Shown here piece by piece: positions 16,784 through 25,954 of a stretch of 64,000 nucleotides of DNA. How positions within the stretch are numbered: the stretch's first letter is position 1; each line of letters begins with the position of its first letter. The notes beneath the pieces were generated by a model. That model saw only the letters and a list, made by a program, of their open reading frames with translations. It searched no databases and was not told the origin of the DNA. The DNA comes from Paraburkholderia sp. UYCP14C. GTDB taxonomy: Bacteria; Pseudomonadota; Gammaproteobacteria; Burkholderiales; Burkholderiaceae. A program made the translations under genes and the position numbers. The DNA is taken from the NCBI RefSeq assembly GCF_004197395.1, contig NZ_SELS01000052.1:1-64000 (forward strand). The letters are read 5' to 3'.

Positions 16784-18019
16784 CTACGAAACTGCTTCTC
16801 CTTCTCTTGTCTTGTACTTGGCCAATTCGCGGCGGGCAACCATAGCGCGATGCACTTCATCGGGCCCATCCGCCAAACGCAGTGCGCGCGCCATGAGGAA
16901 TAGATTGCTCAAAGGGACATCGCGAGACAGGCCTGCGCCGCCGTGGATCTGGATGGCCTGATCGATTACGCTTTGCAGTACGTTGGGCGCCACCACCTTA
17001 ATGGCGGAAATCTCGGTCATGGAGTTCTTAACCCCGTGATGATCGATTTTCCAGGCCGCGTATAAGGTCAGTAGACGAGCTTGATCGATCGCCATGCGAG
17101 CATCAGCGATCCGTTCCAAATTGCCGCCCAGCTTGATGAGCGGTTTTCCGAAGGCCTCGCGTCGACCGGCTCTGGAGATAGTCAGTTCCAGCGCGCGCTC
17201 CGCGGCGCCGATGGCGCGCATGGAATGGTGAATGCGCCCAGGACCCAATCGGCCCTGCGCGATCAAAAAACCCTTGCCGAGACCAACAATCACATTCGTC
17301 TTTGGCACGCGTACATTGCTGAACTCCACCTCGCCGTGGCCATACGGCGGGTCGTATTCGCCGAAGGTCGGCAACATGCGCGTGATGCGAACGCCCGGTG
17401 TATCGAGCGGTACGAGCACCATGCTATGTCGGCTGTGCTGATCTGTGTCGGCATTGGAAATACCCATGAAAATGGCCAGCTTGGCATTGGGATGTCCGAT
17501 GCCGGTAGACCACCACTTCTTCCCGTTCAACACGAGCTCGTCGCCGTCTTCCCGAATCGTCGCTGCGATATTGGTGGCGTCCGAGGAGGCCACATCAGGT
17601 TCGGTCATACAGAATACGGAGCGAATTTCGCCGGCCAGCAAGGGCTTGAGCCACTGGTCTTTCTGTTCCACGCTACCGAAATGGTGCAGAACTTCCATGT
17701 TCCCCGTATCGGGCGCATTGCAATTAAAGACTTCGGCGGCAAATTCATAGCGTCCGGTCAATTCGGCCAGGGGCGCGTATTCCAGGGTGGTAAGGCCGCT
17801 CTCGGACGGCAGGAATAAATTCCATAGGCCGGCTTCACGCGCTTTCGCCTTGAGTTCCTCCATCATGGGGAGGACGCGCCATCGGGACCAGTCACCATCG
17901 CTATTCACGCGCTGGTTTTCTTCCCGGTAGGCCTCTTCGATGGGAGCGATGTGCGTGTCGATGAAGCTGCGCATCCGCTCCACATACTCTTCTGCCTTGG
18001 GGCTCAGTGAGAAATCCAT
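16784..18019 (-). CDS. ACAD10/11-like acyl-CoA dehydrogenase
   Basis: This 411-residue flavoprotein has the acyl-CoA dehydrogenase fold. Its closest resemblance that I recall is the dehydrogenase half of ACAD11: LWNLFLPSES, VFNCNAPDTGNMEVL, CMTEPDVASSDATNI, GKKWWSTG, GRLGPGRIHHSMR, IQIHGGAGLSRD and RLADGPDEVH all match that subgroup. ACAD11 in animals is a fusion with the APH-type kinase encoded separately here at 14108-15178. Such enzymes process phosphorylated 4-hydroxyacyl-CoA, releasing phosphate to give an enoyl-CoA. It lies 14 bases after the acyl-CoA ligase gene, so ligase, kinase and dehydrogenase form a logical series. Confidence 0.9.
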   Translation of the reverse strand: MDFSLSPKAEEYVERMRSFIDTHIAPIEEAYREENQRVNSDGDWSRWRVLPMMEELKAKAREAGLWNLFLPSESGLTTLEYAPLAELTGRYEFAAEVFNCNAPDTGNMEVLHHFGSVEQKDQWLKPLLAGEIRSVFCMTEPDVASSDATNIAATIREDGDELVLNGKKWWSTGIGHPNAKLAIFMGISNADTDQHSRHSMVLVPLDTPGVRITRMLPTFGEYDPPYGHGEVEFSNVRVPKTNVIVGLGKGFLIAQGRLGPGRIHHSMRAIGAAERALELTISRAGRREAFGKPLIKLGGNLERIADARMAIDQARLLTLYAAWKIDHHGVKNSMTEISAIKVVAPNVLQSVIDQAIQIHGGAGLSRDVPLSNLFLMARALRLADGPDEVHRAMVARRELAKYKTREGEAVS

Positions 18020-18033
18020 TTCAATACCCTTGA

Positions 18034-19752
18034 CTATTTATAATCACGCAATTCCCTGCGGAGAACCTTGCCGACCGGCGACTTCGGTAACGAGTCGACG
18101 AATATGATCTGTTGCGGGCGCTTGTAGTTGGTCAGATTGCTGGCGCAATGCGAACGCACCACTTCGACCGTCAGTTCCGGATCCTTCCTGACCACGAAGA
18201 GCTTCACCATTTCGCCTGAACTCTCGCTCGGAACACCTATCGCTGCGGCCTCCAGCACGCCGGACAATGAAACGGCGACTTCTTCGATTTCCGTCGGATA
18301 AACATTGAAGCCTGAGACAAGGACCATGTCCTTCTTGCGATCGACGATACGCACGTAACCGCGCTCGTCCATCACACCCACGTCTCCGGTTTTGAGAAAG
18401 CCGTCTTGGCCCAGCGCTTGTGCCGTTTCGTCGGGCCTCTGCCAATAACCCGCCATGACTTGCGGACCCGAGATATGAATTTCGCCGACGCCGCCGGGCG
18501 GCAATACGTCGCCGTCATCGTCCCGAATCGAAACCGTCGTGGAAGGTAGAGGCAAACCGATGCTGCCGTTGAATTCGTTGCGGTGTGGCGGGTTGCAGGT
18601 CCCCGCACCGGTGGTCTCCGTCATGCCCCAGCCTTCGAGGATCCAGCGCCCGGTCAAGTGATGCCATCGCTGCGCGACCGCCTGCTGCGTGGCGGTACCC
18701 CCTGCCACGAAAAGTCGGCAATGGGAGTAATCCACCTGCCTGGCCGCCGGATAGTTCAGTAGAGCGTTGTAGAGCGTATTCAATCCGCACATGAGATGAA
18801 AACGCTGCCCCTTCATTGTCTTGACGAAGCCAGCGATATCTCGCGGATTGGGAATCAGAATGCTGCACGCCCCTACGCCCAAACCCACCATCAGGACGTA
18901 GATCGTGAAGATGTGATAAAGCGGTAACGGAAGCAGCATCACGGGGCGGTCGATCGCGGGTTCGCCTTGCAAAGCCACATTCAGCCATGTGCCTGCGATG
19001 GTGGATGCAGCGAGCAAATTGCGATGAAGCAGCATCGCCCCCTTTGCCACCCCCGTGGTGCCGCCGGTGTACTGCAACATGGCCAGGTCGCCCTGCGTCA
19101 GCGCGGTCTCCCGCAATGGCATGGATCTGCCTCTGGAAACCGCTTTGCCGAAGGCGTGATGACCCGGGAGGGACCAAGGCGGTACAGCTTTGCGTATGCG
19201 GCGGATCGTGAAATCGATAGCGCTGCCTTTCAGCAGGCCAAACAGGTCGCCCATCGAAGCGACGACAATGTGTTTTATCGGCACTTCATGACGGACCTGT
19301 TGCAAGGTGCTGGCGAACTGCTCGAGCACGATGATGGCTTGCGCGCCGCTATCGTTGAGTTGGTGGGCTAACTCGCGGGCTGTGTACAGGGGGTTGACGT
19401 TGACCACCACATAGCCAGCGCGTAACACGCCAAACATGCTGACCACGTACTGAACGCTGCTCGGCAGCATGATCGCCACCCGAGCGCCCTTATCCAGCCC
19501 TAGGCACTGCAGCCAAGCCGCGAATGCCCGCGCGTAGGTATTCAGCTCGTTGTAGGTGAACGTCTTCCCCAAGCATTGGATCGCAGGGCGCGTGGCGTAC
19601 TGGCGCGCCGCATTCTCGAAGTAACTGCAGATCGATGAATGGTGATCGAATGCGACTGCGTCAGGTACCTGCGGTGGATAGCTGTCGAACCAGTTCCCTC
19701 GGCAAAGGGGTTCGTTTTCTCCTGAGTGCCGCTCAATGTTCTGGTTCTCCAT
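18034..19752 (-). CDS. Long-chain fatty-acid-CoA ligase (AMP-forming)
   Basis: The 572 residues form an ANL-family adenylating enzyme of the FadD type, with the P-loop-like YTGGTTGVAKGAM (about residues 208-220), EGWGMTE (about 350), TGDVG and DRKKDMVLVSGFNVYPTEIE (about 445-480), and the C-terminal lysine in SPVGKVLRRELR. It activates a carboxylic acid to its CoA thioester with ATP. The ATG at 19752 follows GGGAG by six bases; a TTG three codons upstream also opens the frame. It is the first gene of the lipid operon, with 192 bases of non-coding sequence before it that probably hold the promoter. Confidence 0.93.
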   Translation of the reverse strand: MENQNIERHSGENEPLCRGNWFDSYPPQVPDAVAFDHHSSICSYFENAARQYATRPAIQCLGKTFTYNELNTYARAFAAWLQCLGLDKGARVAIMLPSSVQYVVSMFGVLRAGYVVVNVNPLYTARELAHQLNDSGAQAIIVLEQFASTLQQVRHEVPIKHIVVASMGDLFGLLKGSAIDFTIRRIRKAVPPWSLPGHHAFGKAVSRGRSMPLRETALTQGDLAMLQYTGGTTGVAKGAMLLHRNLLAASTIAGTWLNVALQGEPAIDRPVMLLPLPLYHIFTIYVLMVGLGVGACSILIPNPRDIAGFVKTMKGQRFHLMCGLNTLYNALLNYPAARQVDYSHCRLFVAGGTATQQAVAQRWHHLTGRWILEGWGMTETTGAGTCNPPHRNEFNGSIGLPLPSTTVSIRDDDGDVLPPGGVGEIHISGPQVMAGYWQRPDETAQALGQDGFLKTGDVGVMDERGYVRIVDRKKDMVLVSGFNVYPTEIEEVAVSLSGVLEAAAIGVPSESSGEMVKLFVVRKDPELTVEVVRSHCASNLTNYKRPQQIIFVDSLPKSPVGKVLRRELRDYK

Positions 19753-19944
19753 GTCTCCCAACCTACGTCTAGTGTTAGGAGCATGTTAAGGGTGCAGTAC
19801 CAATGAATGAACTGAAGTTCTTTACTCGAATTGGATGAATCACATTCACACTACGTGGACGTGCCTATACGGAGATCGATAAGAGCCGGATTGGCGAGGG
19901 TCGCTGTTGCGGTGAGGCACGTCTGTCGTCGATGCGAACAGGTC

Positions 19945-20586
19945 CTATGACCCGATGCGGATGCCTATCAAAGCTTCGAGCTGGCTTTTCTCCAACCCGT
20001 CCACCTTATCGATAAGCCGCAAACCTTCCAGCGTGTACTCCAGCGTCGCTAAGTCCGAATAGATTCGCTTGACACAAGACGGGGCTGTCAACGGATAGGT
20101 GCATCGCTTGACGATCTTGCTTTCACCTTTCTTATCGAGAAGGTCCATCATTACCCACGTTTGCTTAGCGCCGATAGCGAGATCCATGGCTCCGCCCACC
20201 GCAGGAATCGCCTTCGGATCGCCGGTGTGCCAATTGGCCAGGTCCCCAGTGGCTGAGACCTGGAATGCGCCGAGCACGCAGATATCGAGGTGCCCGCCGC
20301 GCATCATGCCGAAGCTGTCGGCGTGGTGGAAATACGCGCCGCCAGCGAGCAGCGTGACCGGCTGCTTGCCGGCGTTGATGAGATCGTAGTCTTCGTCACC
20401 TTTGGCCGGCGCGGGGCCCATGCCGAGAATACCGTTCTCGCTGTGCAAGATGATCTCGACACCCGCAGGAATATAGTTGGCGACCAGCGTGGGCTGGCCT
20501 ATACCCAGGTTGACGTAGGCACCGTCTGGCAGATCGCGCGCGACGCGCTCGGCCACCTCTTGTTTGCTGCGTTTCTGATAGACCAT
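19945..20586 (-). CDS. pcaJ: 3-oxoadipate/3-oxoacid CoA-transferase subunit B
   Basis: The 213-residue beta subunit of a SCOT-type CoA transferase carries the catalytic glutamate in HSENGILG (residues 48-55) and GDPKAIPAVGGAMDL. With subunit A it moves CoA from succinyl-CoA to 3-oxoadipate in the beta-ketoadipate pathway of aromatic degradation. Acetoacetate as substrate (ScoB) cannot be excluded, but the adjacent pcaF remnant favours the aromatic role. It is downstream of pcaI by ten bases. The C-terminal segment GLRLIDKVDGLEKSQLEALI is typical. Confidence 0.85.
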   Translation of the reverse strand: MVYQKRSKQEVAERVARDLPDGAYVNLGIGQPTLVANYIPAGVEIILHSENGILGMGPAPAKGDEDYDLINAGKQPVTLLAGGAYFHHADSFGMMRGGHLDICVLGAFQVSATGDLANWHTGDPKAIPAVGGAMDLAIGAKQTWVMMDLLDKKGESKIVKRCTYPLTAPSCVKRIYSDLATLEYTLEGLRLIDKVDGLEKSQLEALIGIRIGS

Positions 20587-20596
20587 GACGAACTCC

Positions 20597-21298
20597 TCAG
20601 GATTCTTGCTTAAAGCCGCCAGGCTGCGTAGCAGCGCGGTCCACTTTCACGACGCTGCTGACGTAGATCCCGGGAGTCACCACCGCCTCCGGGTCGATGT
20701 CGCCGAGCTCGTGAAGCTGATATACCTGAGCGATGGTCTTTTTCGCGGCCGTCGCCATCACCGGGCCGAAATTGCGAGCCGCCTTCCGGTAAACCAGATT
20801 GCCCCAGCGATCTGCCGCCTCTGCCTTGATAAGCGCGACGTCGCCGTGAATCGGATATTCGAGTACGTAGTGCCGGCCGTCGATCGTGCGCGTTTCCTTG
20901 CCTTTCGCGAGCTCTGTGCCATACGAGGTCGGGCAGAAGAATGCGCCTATGCCCGCGCCGGCTGCGCGAATCCGCTCCGCGAGGTTGCCTTGCGGAACGA
21001 GTTCTAATTCGATTCTTCCCGCTCTGTAGAGTTCGTCGAAGACGAAGCTGTCGGCCGCGCGAGGGAAGCTGCATATCACCTTTCTGACTAAACCTGCGCG
21101 CAACAAAGCAGCAAGACCCGTGTCGCCATTGCCAGCGTTGTTGTTGACGATCACGAGGCCCTTGGGTCCAAGCTCGATGAGTCCGTTGATGAGTTCGGCC
21201 GGAATGCCAGCCGTCCCAAACCCTCCCAGCAGCACCGTCGATCCATCTCTTACGCCAGTCAACGCTTCAACGACGGTAGGCACAATCTTGTCAATCAC
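20597..21298 (-). CDS. pcaI: 3-oxoadipate/3-oxoacid CoA-transferase subunit A
   Basis: This 233-residue alpha subunit has GSTVLLGGFGTAGIPAELI (about residues 18-36), the family signature NNNAGNGDTGLAALL (about 52-66) and YPIHGDVALIKAEAADRWGNLVY. It pairs with subunit B at 19945-20586 to form the heterotetrameric CoA transferase. The GTG at 21298 (VIDKIVPT) is selected because AGGAG lies eight bases upstream and the length then agrees with PcaI; the longer frame to 21427 adds arginine-rich residues that do not fit. It follows a pcaF pseudogene by 77 bases. Confidence 0.85.
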   Translation of the reverse strand: MIDKIVPTVVEALTGVRDGSTVLLGGFGTAGIPAELINGLIELGPKGLVIVNNNAGNGDTGLAALLRAGLVRKVICSFPRAADSFVFDELYRAGRIELELVPQGNLAERIRAAGAGIGAFFCPTSYGTELAKGKETRTIDGRHYVLEYPIHGDVALIKAEAADRWGNLVYRKAARNFGPVMATAAKKTIAQVYQLHELGDIDPEAVVTPGIYVSSVVKVDRAATQPGGFKQES

Positions 21299-21375
21299 CT
21301 TCTTGTCTCCTGCGTGGTGTACGTATGACCATTGATTTCCGATGTCATACGGATGTCTCCTTGGCGTTGGACCGC

Positions 21376-22174
21376 TCAAACGCGCTCGATCGCGATTGCG
21401 ACGCCGACGCACATCGTGATAGCGCAAAGCGTCCGTCCATGCGTTCGAGCTGATAGCTCGCCGTCATGACCAGGCGCGCGCCGCTCGCATCCAACGGATG
21501 ACCCCGCGCAATCGCGCCGCCGTTCGGGATCACGCGCTGGTCGTCGTCCGCGACTCCGAGCATGCGCAGGACCGCAAGGTCTTGCGACGCGAACGTTTCG
21601 TTCAATTCGATCACGTCGAATTGAACGATCGTCATGCCAAGGCGCGGCATCACCTTTTGGAATGCAGGCGCGGGTCCGATGCCCATCACCCTCGGCTGCA
21701 CACCGGCCGTAGCAACGTCCAATTGGATTACGAAACGCCAACCGAACGTCGTTTCGTAGATCTCTGCCTGGCGAGAAAATGCGCGTGCCGCTTTGCCCAT
21801 AACGAATGGTGCGCGGCTCATACTTTCCACACCGCCCGCGATCAAAAGGCTGGCCTCTCCCATCCAGATCGCGCGCGCAGCGATGCTCATGGCGTCCATG
21901 CCCGAGCCACAAAGGCGATTCACCGTCGAGCCGGCCACGCTGAGCGGCAAACCCGCGAGTCGCGCATACGCGCGACATTACGGTTATCCTCCCCCGACTG
22001 ATTTGCACGGCCGTACACCACCTCTTCGACGGCCTCCCAATCGACTTCCTTGTTGCGCTCCACGAGTGCGCGAAACGGCACTGCACCTACGTCGTCAGTC
22101 CGCACAGACGACAATGAGCCACCGTATCGACCGAACGGAGTGCGGACCGCGTCACAGATAAAGGCTTCCTTCAC
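21376..22174 (-). pseudogene. pcaF: Beta-ketoadipyl-CoA thiolase, decayed (pcaF remnant)
   Basis: The frame from GTG 22174 reads KEAFICDAVRTPFGRYGGSL to GEDNRNVARM, then shifts; AGLPLSVAGSTVNRLCGSGMD with the active-site cysteine continues in a second frame. After TTFGWRFV about 120 residues are missing, and the protein resumes at VATAGVQPRVMGIGPAPA, FDVIELNETFASQ, GGAIARGHPLDASGARL. Near the end another shift splits ALxxTMCVGV from AIAIERV, and the GQG between them is lost. A complete thiolase is about 400 residues; this locus encodes about 265 in three frames. It is clearly non-functional. It sits upstream of pcaI/pcaJ, in the classical order. Confidence 0.85.
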
Positions 22175-22196
22175 AGCACAAACCTCTTTGGGAAAC

Positions 22197-22310
22197 TCGG
22201 CGCGCCAATTCAGACAGACCAAGATAGCGTTCATGTGGCACGAAGCAGCGTAGTACCTCAAGTCCTCCCGCTAACGCCGTAACAAACTTACGATGTGCAC
22301 GTCCCTCGTC
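22197..22310 (-). pseudogene. IclR-family regulator fragment (PcaR/PobR-like N-terminus)
   Basis: Within a longer open frame, about 38 residues read DDEGRAHRKFVTALAGGLEV followed by LRCFVPHERYLGLSELARR, which is the first half of the IclR helix-turn-helix domain. IclR regulators (PcaR, PobR) typically control pca genes. The frame is cut 23 bases before the pcaF remnant and lacks the recognition helix and ligand domain. It adds to the evidence that this edge of the pca cluster was deleted and rearranged. Confidence 0.6.
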
Positions 22311-22763
22311 GTCAAAATCCGCAACGTCGCGTCCTTGGCACGGCACCTCCAGCAATTCCGCCGTGCCCTTCGTCGTAGGAAAATCTGCACTCTCCCCTTT
22401 TTGTGAGGCGCTGGCTAACCGACGCTGCCGCGTCCTCTCCGTGTCTGGCAGAGCATGAAGATGATCGGCACCACGTGGATGCGATTCTCGACATTTTTCA
22501 AGACGTACGGTCATCTTGAAATATAATCCAACAGCCCTGCCGATTTGTTAGGCGTTAACCCGAAACACGCGCTCCCGTGAACGAAAAAGGCAAGCGCTGT
22601 TCTTATTAGAGGGCACCACGCGCCACATCGGTTCGCGTGAGGCACCCGAGTGACTTACCCCGGTGAAACGCTTTGCACCCCAGCAACGGAAGCGATTGCT
22701 TGTTCCAGCCATCGGAGTGCGGCGTACAATGCCTCCCCGTAACGGGATGACGATGAGGTTCTG

Positions 22764-22937
22764 ATGACTCAAACCCAATTGGTCATTGACGGGTCTCTGG
22801 CGGTACTTACCTTCGCTCGGTCGGGCGGAAACCGGATCTGCTTCGAGATGCGACATTCGTACAGGCAAACGCGCGGACGGTCACGCGTCGCTTGCTGTCC
22901 TTTAAGCAGCCGTTTGGGCCCAGGATTGACCTGGTGA
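22764..22937 (+). pseudogene. Possible enoyl-CoA hydratase N-terminal stub
   Basis: A 57-codon frame begins MTQTQLVIDGSLAVLTFARS, like the first strand pair of enoyl-CoA hydratases/isomerases (VDGxVAxLTLNRP). After about residue 24 the sequence turns arginine- and cysteine-rich and stops. It may be the 5' end of a gene deleted together with the neighbouring pcaF/IclR material. The match is short. Confidence 0.3.
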
Positions 22938-23082
22938 CCGCGGCCGCCAAGCGGTTGGTTGGAAATTCGACATAGCGTTCCAGCTAAAAGCCGGTCCGAT
23001 GCGTACGCACGGGACCGGCCTGGTCAGGCTAGAAAATCAATGCACCGCCGACTGGACGGACGAAAAGCAGGACGTCGCGAAT

Positions 23083-23592
23083 TTACTGCTTGCTCCTGCG
23101 AACTGCGTCAACGAGTCCGTCCAGCCATTCCTGATGACCGTTGATCATCGGATTCGGGCGTACCCTGGCCATATCCTCGGCAGGCTTGCCCTTTTGCGTT
23201 TCCTGAGTCAGGATGCGCACGCGACCGCCCGATAGATCCTCGATCAGCCAGGCGTGGTGAACGTCGAGGCGCGTGTCGTTTTCGCCCGCCCAGCCGTGCC
23301 ACGCGACGCGGCCCGGTTGGCCCGCGACGGGCGCCACGTATTCGGTGACCAGCGCCTGGACCGGGAAGCCGAACGTGCTGAAATAGAAGCGCACGCCTTT
23401 TTCGAGCATCGGGCCTTTGCCGTCGTAGAAACGGACATCTGCGGAATTCGCGTAGTACGTCGGCCACAGCGGCGCGTTCGCGAGGAACGGCCACACGTCG
23501 GCCGCGCTCAGGCCGGCCACGATTACTTCGTTCGACGCGAAGTTCTCGGTAGTGCCCGGCAGATAATCGTGCGGCCAAAAGATTTCGTTCAT
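23083..23592 (-). CDS. SRPBCC (START/polyketide-cyclase-like) protein
   Basis: The 169-residue protein has the SRPBCC helix-grip fold signature: VIVAGLSAADVWPFLANAPLWPTYYANSADV (about residues 22-52), then LVTEYVAPVAGQPGRVAWHGW and DVHHAWLIEDLSGGRVRILTQET. These domains bind hydrophobic ligands in a deep cavity and in bacteria act as cyclases, stress proteins or ligand carriers. The ATG at 23592 is used because GAGG lies about nine bases upstream. It is divergent from a LysR gene at 23697 with 104 bases between, a classic regulator-target layout. Confidence 0.8.
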   Translation of the reverse strand: MNEIFWPHDYLPGTTENFASNEVIVAGLSAADVWPFLANAPLWPTYYANSADVRFYDGKGPMLEKGVRFYFSTFGFPVQALVTEYVAPVAGQPGRVAWHGWAGENDTRLDVHHAWLIEDLSGGRVRILTQETQKGKPAEDMARVRPNPMINGHQEWLDGLVDAVRRSKQ

Positions 23593-23696
23593 GATGCGCA
23601 TCCTCGAGACTGGGAACCGAGCAGATGATGGACGTTGCGCTGAAATAAATCCAATCGCTTATCATTATCTCCGCTATCGATTTCGTTGATATCAGA

Positions 23697-24587
23697 ATGA
23701 TCGATCTGAATTTGCTTAAAGCTCTCGACGCCTTGCTAGACGAGCGCAACGTGACCCGAGCGGCGCAAAGGCTGTCGCTGACGCAACCGGCGGTCAGCGC
23801 GATGCTGACGCGTTTGCGGGAAAGTTTCGGCGATCCGCTTTTCGTGCGCACGCAGCGCGGCATCGTGCCGACAGAGCGCGCCCTGGAACTCGCAGAACCG
23901 CTCAAGCGGATCCTCGCCGACGTCGAATCCATGTTGCAGCCGCCGTCCTTCGATCCGGCCGTGGCCGACTTGACGCTGACCATCGCGGCAACGGATTACG
24001 CTTTGCAAGCCGTGGTCGTACCGTTTCTGTCGGCGCTCAGGCAGCATGCGCCGGGTATCCGCACGGTGATTCTGCCGGTACGTCACGAGCGTCTGTACGA
24101 GCAACTCCAACGCGGCGATATCGACCTCGCGCTGATCACGCCGGATACCACGCCGCCCGATTTACACGCGCGCCGTCTCTTCGACGAGCGGTATGTGTGC
24201 GTGATGCGGGACGGTCATCCAGATGCGAGCAAAAAGAGTTTGTCCTTGGATCGGTTCTGCTCGCTCGATCACGCGCTGGTGTCGTATAACGGCGGCAGCC
24301 TGACGGGCGTCACCGACGAAGCACTGGCAAGGGTGGGACGCGTGCGGCGCGTGACCGTATCGGTGACAAGCTTTCTGGTGTTGCCGGAGATCTTGCGGTC
24401 GAGCGACCTGATCGCCGTAGTACCGTCGCGGCTGGCAACGCAAGCGGAGGGCCTCGCCATCTTTAGTCCGCCCGTCGACATTCCAGGCTTCACAAAGACG
24501 GTGGCGTGGCATGAACGCACGCATCATGCGCCGGGGCATCGATGGGTGCGCGCGCTGCTTACTCAGACTTGCGAATCGATGAGTTAA
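23697..24587 (+). CDS. LysR-family transcriptional regulator
   Basis: The 296 residues begin at once with the LysR helix-turn-helix (MIDLNLLKALDALLDERNVTRAAQRLSLTQPAVSAMLTRLRE), followed by the periplasmic-binding-like effector domain (DLTLTIAATDYALQAVVVPFL from about residue 86). The compact N-terminus places it with the NodD/NahR-like subgroup. It is divergent from the SRPBCC gene and shares its 104-base promoter region, so it very probably controls that gene and itself. No specific ligand can be named. Confidence 0.92.
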   Translation: MIDLNLLKALDALLDERNVTRAAQRLSLTQPAVSAMLTRLRESFGDPLFVRTQRGIVPTERALELAEPLKRILADVESMLQPPSFDPAVADLTLTIAATDYALQAVVVPFLSALRQHAPGIRTVILPVRHERLYEQLQRGDIDLALITPDTTPPDLHARRLFDERYVCVMRDGHPDASKKSLSLDRFCSLDHALVSYNGGSLTGVTDEALARVGRVRRVTVSVTSFLVLPEILRSSDLIAVVPSRLATQAEGLAIFSPPVDIPGFTKTVAWHERTHHAPGHRWVRALLTQTCESMS

Positions 24588-24928
24588 CCAGCTTCCAACC
24601 GTGGCGAGCCAACACCGACGATCAAACGGTTGAATCCGCCTTCAAAAGCGGTCGTGCTATCTCGCTGACCCCGGATGGCTCAAACGATCAGGGTCATCGA
24701 GCCGACGCGGCGGCCCGCCGCGCTAGCCGCCCCACGATAGGCGAAATCGCCCAGAAAAGCTTGCACAACAAGGCTTCCGGCGGTTCTGATAACGCTCACT
24801 GGCAGGTGCTTGTCTAACTGCCTCGTCGTGCCTCTAAGGCGCCGTTTCCTTGTGCGCGAACGGGGTATAACCAAGCAGATTGCGACCGTGTGCAAGATAC
24901 TGCGAAGTGCCGCGGTAAAATGTCGCGC

Positions 24929-25412
24929 ATGAACACGGAACCAGCGGATCCCACAATGCTCAGTGAAACCGAACTGCGCGAGCAGTATGCGAACCTCCAG
25001 CAGCGCGCGCTGAACCTCAGCTCACACGGGCAGTCGCGAATTGACCAGTTCGCCGCAGCGATGCAGTTCCCGCCGAAGCAAAACGACGATGAGTATTTGC
25101 GCGTGCTGATGGGCGCGACAGAAGACGCGACGGTGGCCTTGCTGAGCTGTCGCCTCGGGTTGCCCTTCCTCGGCACTGCCAACTCTCTCTCTGATCGAGA
25201 GCCTCGCGAAGCCTTCCCCGTCTGCTGAGGACGAGGAGTGGCACGAACAGTTGCTGTTCAGACTCGCGGAGGTGCCAGAGACCGGAGCCGACTTGATCGC
25301 TGAAGGCGAAGCGCATCTGGAGCGATGCGCTTGCGTTGAAATCTGGGGAGACTCTTCCGCTGAAGCGGGTGGCATGTCCACGAAGCAGCGGCTGATGTCG
25401 CGTACTCCTTGA
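24929..25412 (+). pseudogene. Uncharacterised small gene, apparently frameshifted
   Basis: From ATG 24929 the frame reads MNTEPADPTMLSETELREQY then ANLQQRALNLS, which recalls the first helix of a group of PLP aminotransferases (LSExELRxxYAxLQxRxLNLxLTRG), and continues ALLSCRLGLPFLGT to a stop at 25228. In another frame, from about 25188 to 25412, a clearly protein-like acidic sequence follows (SLIESLAKPSPSAEDEEWHE, then QLLFRLAEVPETGADLIAEG). The two parts could be one gene broken by a frameshift near 25180. The family is uncertain. Confidence 0.3.
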
Positions 25413-25954
25413 CCATCATGCATTCCGCCGCCTCACCTCTACCTAGCCTCAGCGAAAACGCCTTGCACGGCTTCCCAACGCTCCGCGGCGGATCCACGGG
25501 TGTCCCGCCAAGATCGAACCACTGCAGACACGGCCTGCTGGCACTGCCGCATGATGACAGGTTAGCCGTGGTAATCAGGTTTATCGCGGCATCCATGCTT
25601 TCAGTCGAGCCCAAAAGGGTTTCCTCGCGTTAGCCGCGCGCGCAGTCCAGACAGGACTAGCCCTCCAAGTTGGAGGCCACGCCGCACCCGATGAGCGAAT
25701 ACGCCATTTGCGATAAATACCCTTATCGCCAGTAGCGCCCGCGCGACCTAAACTGTTCTCATGAACACCACTCCTGTCCCGGCCTCCGGACAGGGGAACC
25801 GGCGGTCCCGCGGGCCGGATACCCTCAGCGGTATGATCGTTTCATCCCACCAGGGTACCAGATCCCCATCGAGGTGCCTGACACTCACTATCGGGCCTCC
25901 ATACTCCCGCGTCAAAGAGCCAAGGACCGGTGATCAATAACTCGCAGCCGCCGC
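25413..25954. other. Intergenic stretch without a supported gene
   Basis: I see no family-like protein, repeat or RNA here. The open frames are short, with no ribosome site. The right end adjoins the porin stop codon and may hold a terminator, but I find no strong hairpin followed by a T-run. Confidence 0.4.

Noticed and set aside
22548-22868. 106-codon minus-strand frame ending SRERVFRVNA
   Set aside because: No domain or ribosome site; the region is rearranged and an enoyl-CoA-hydratase-like start lies on the other strand.
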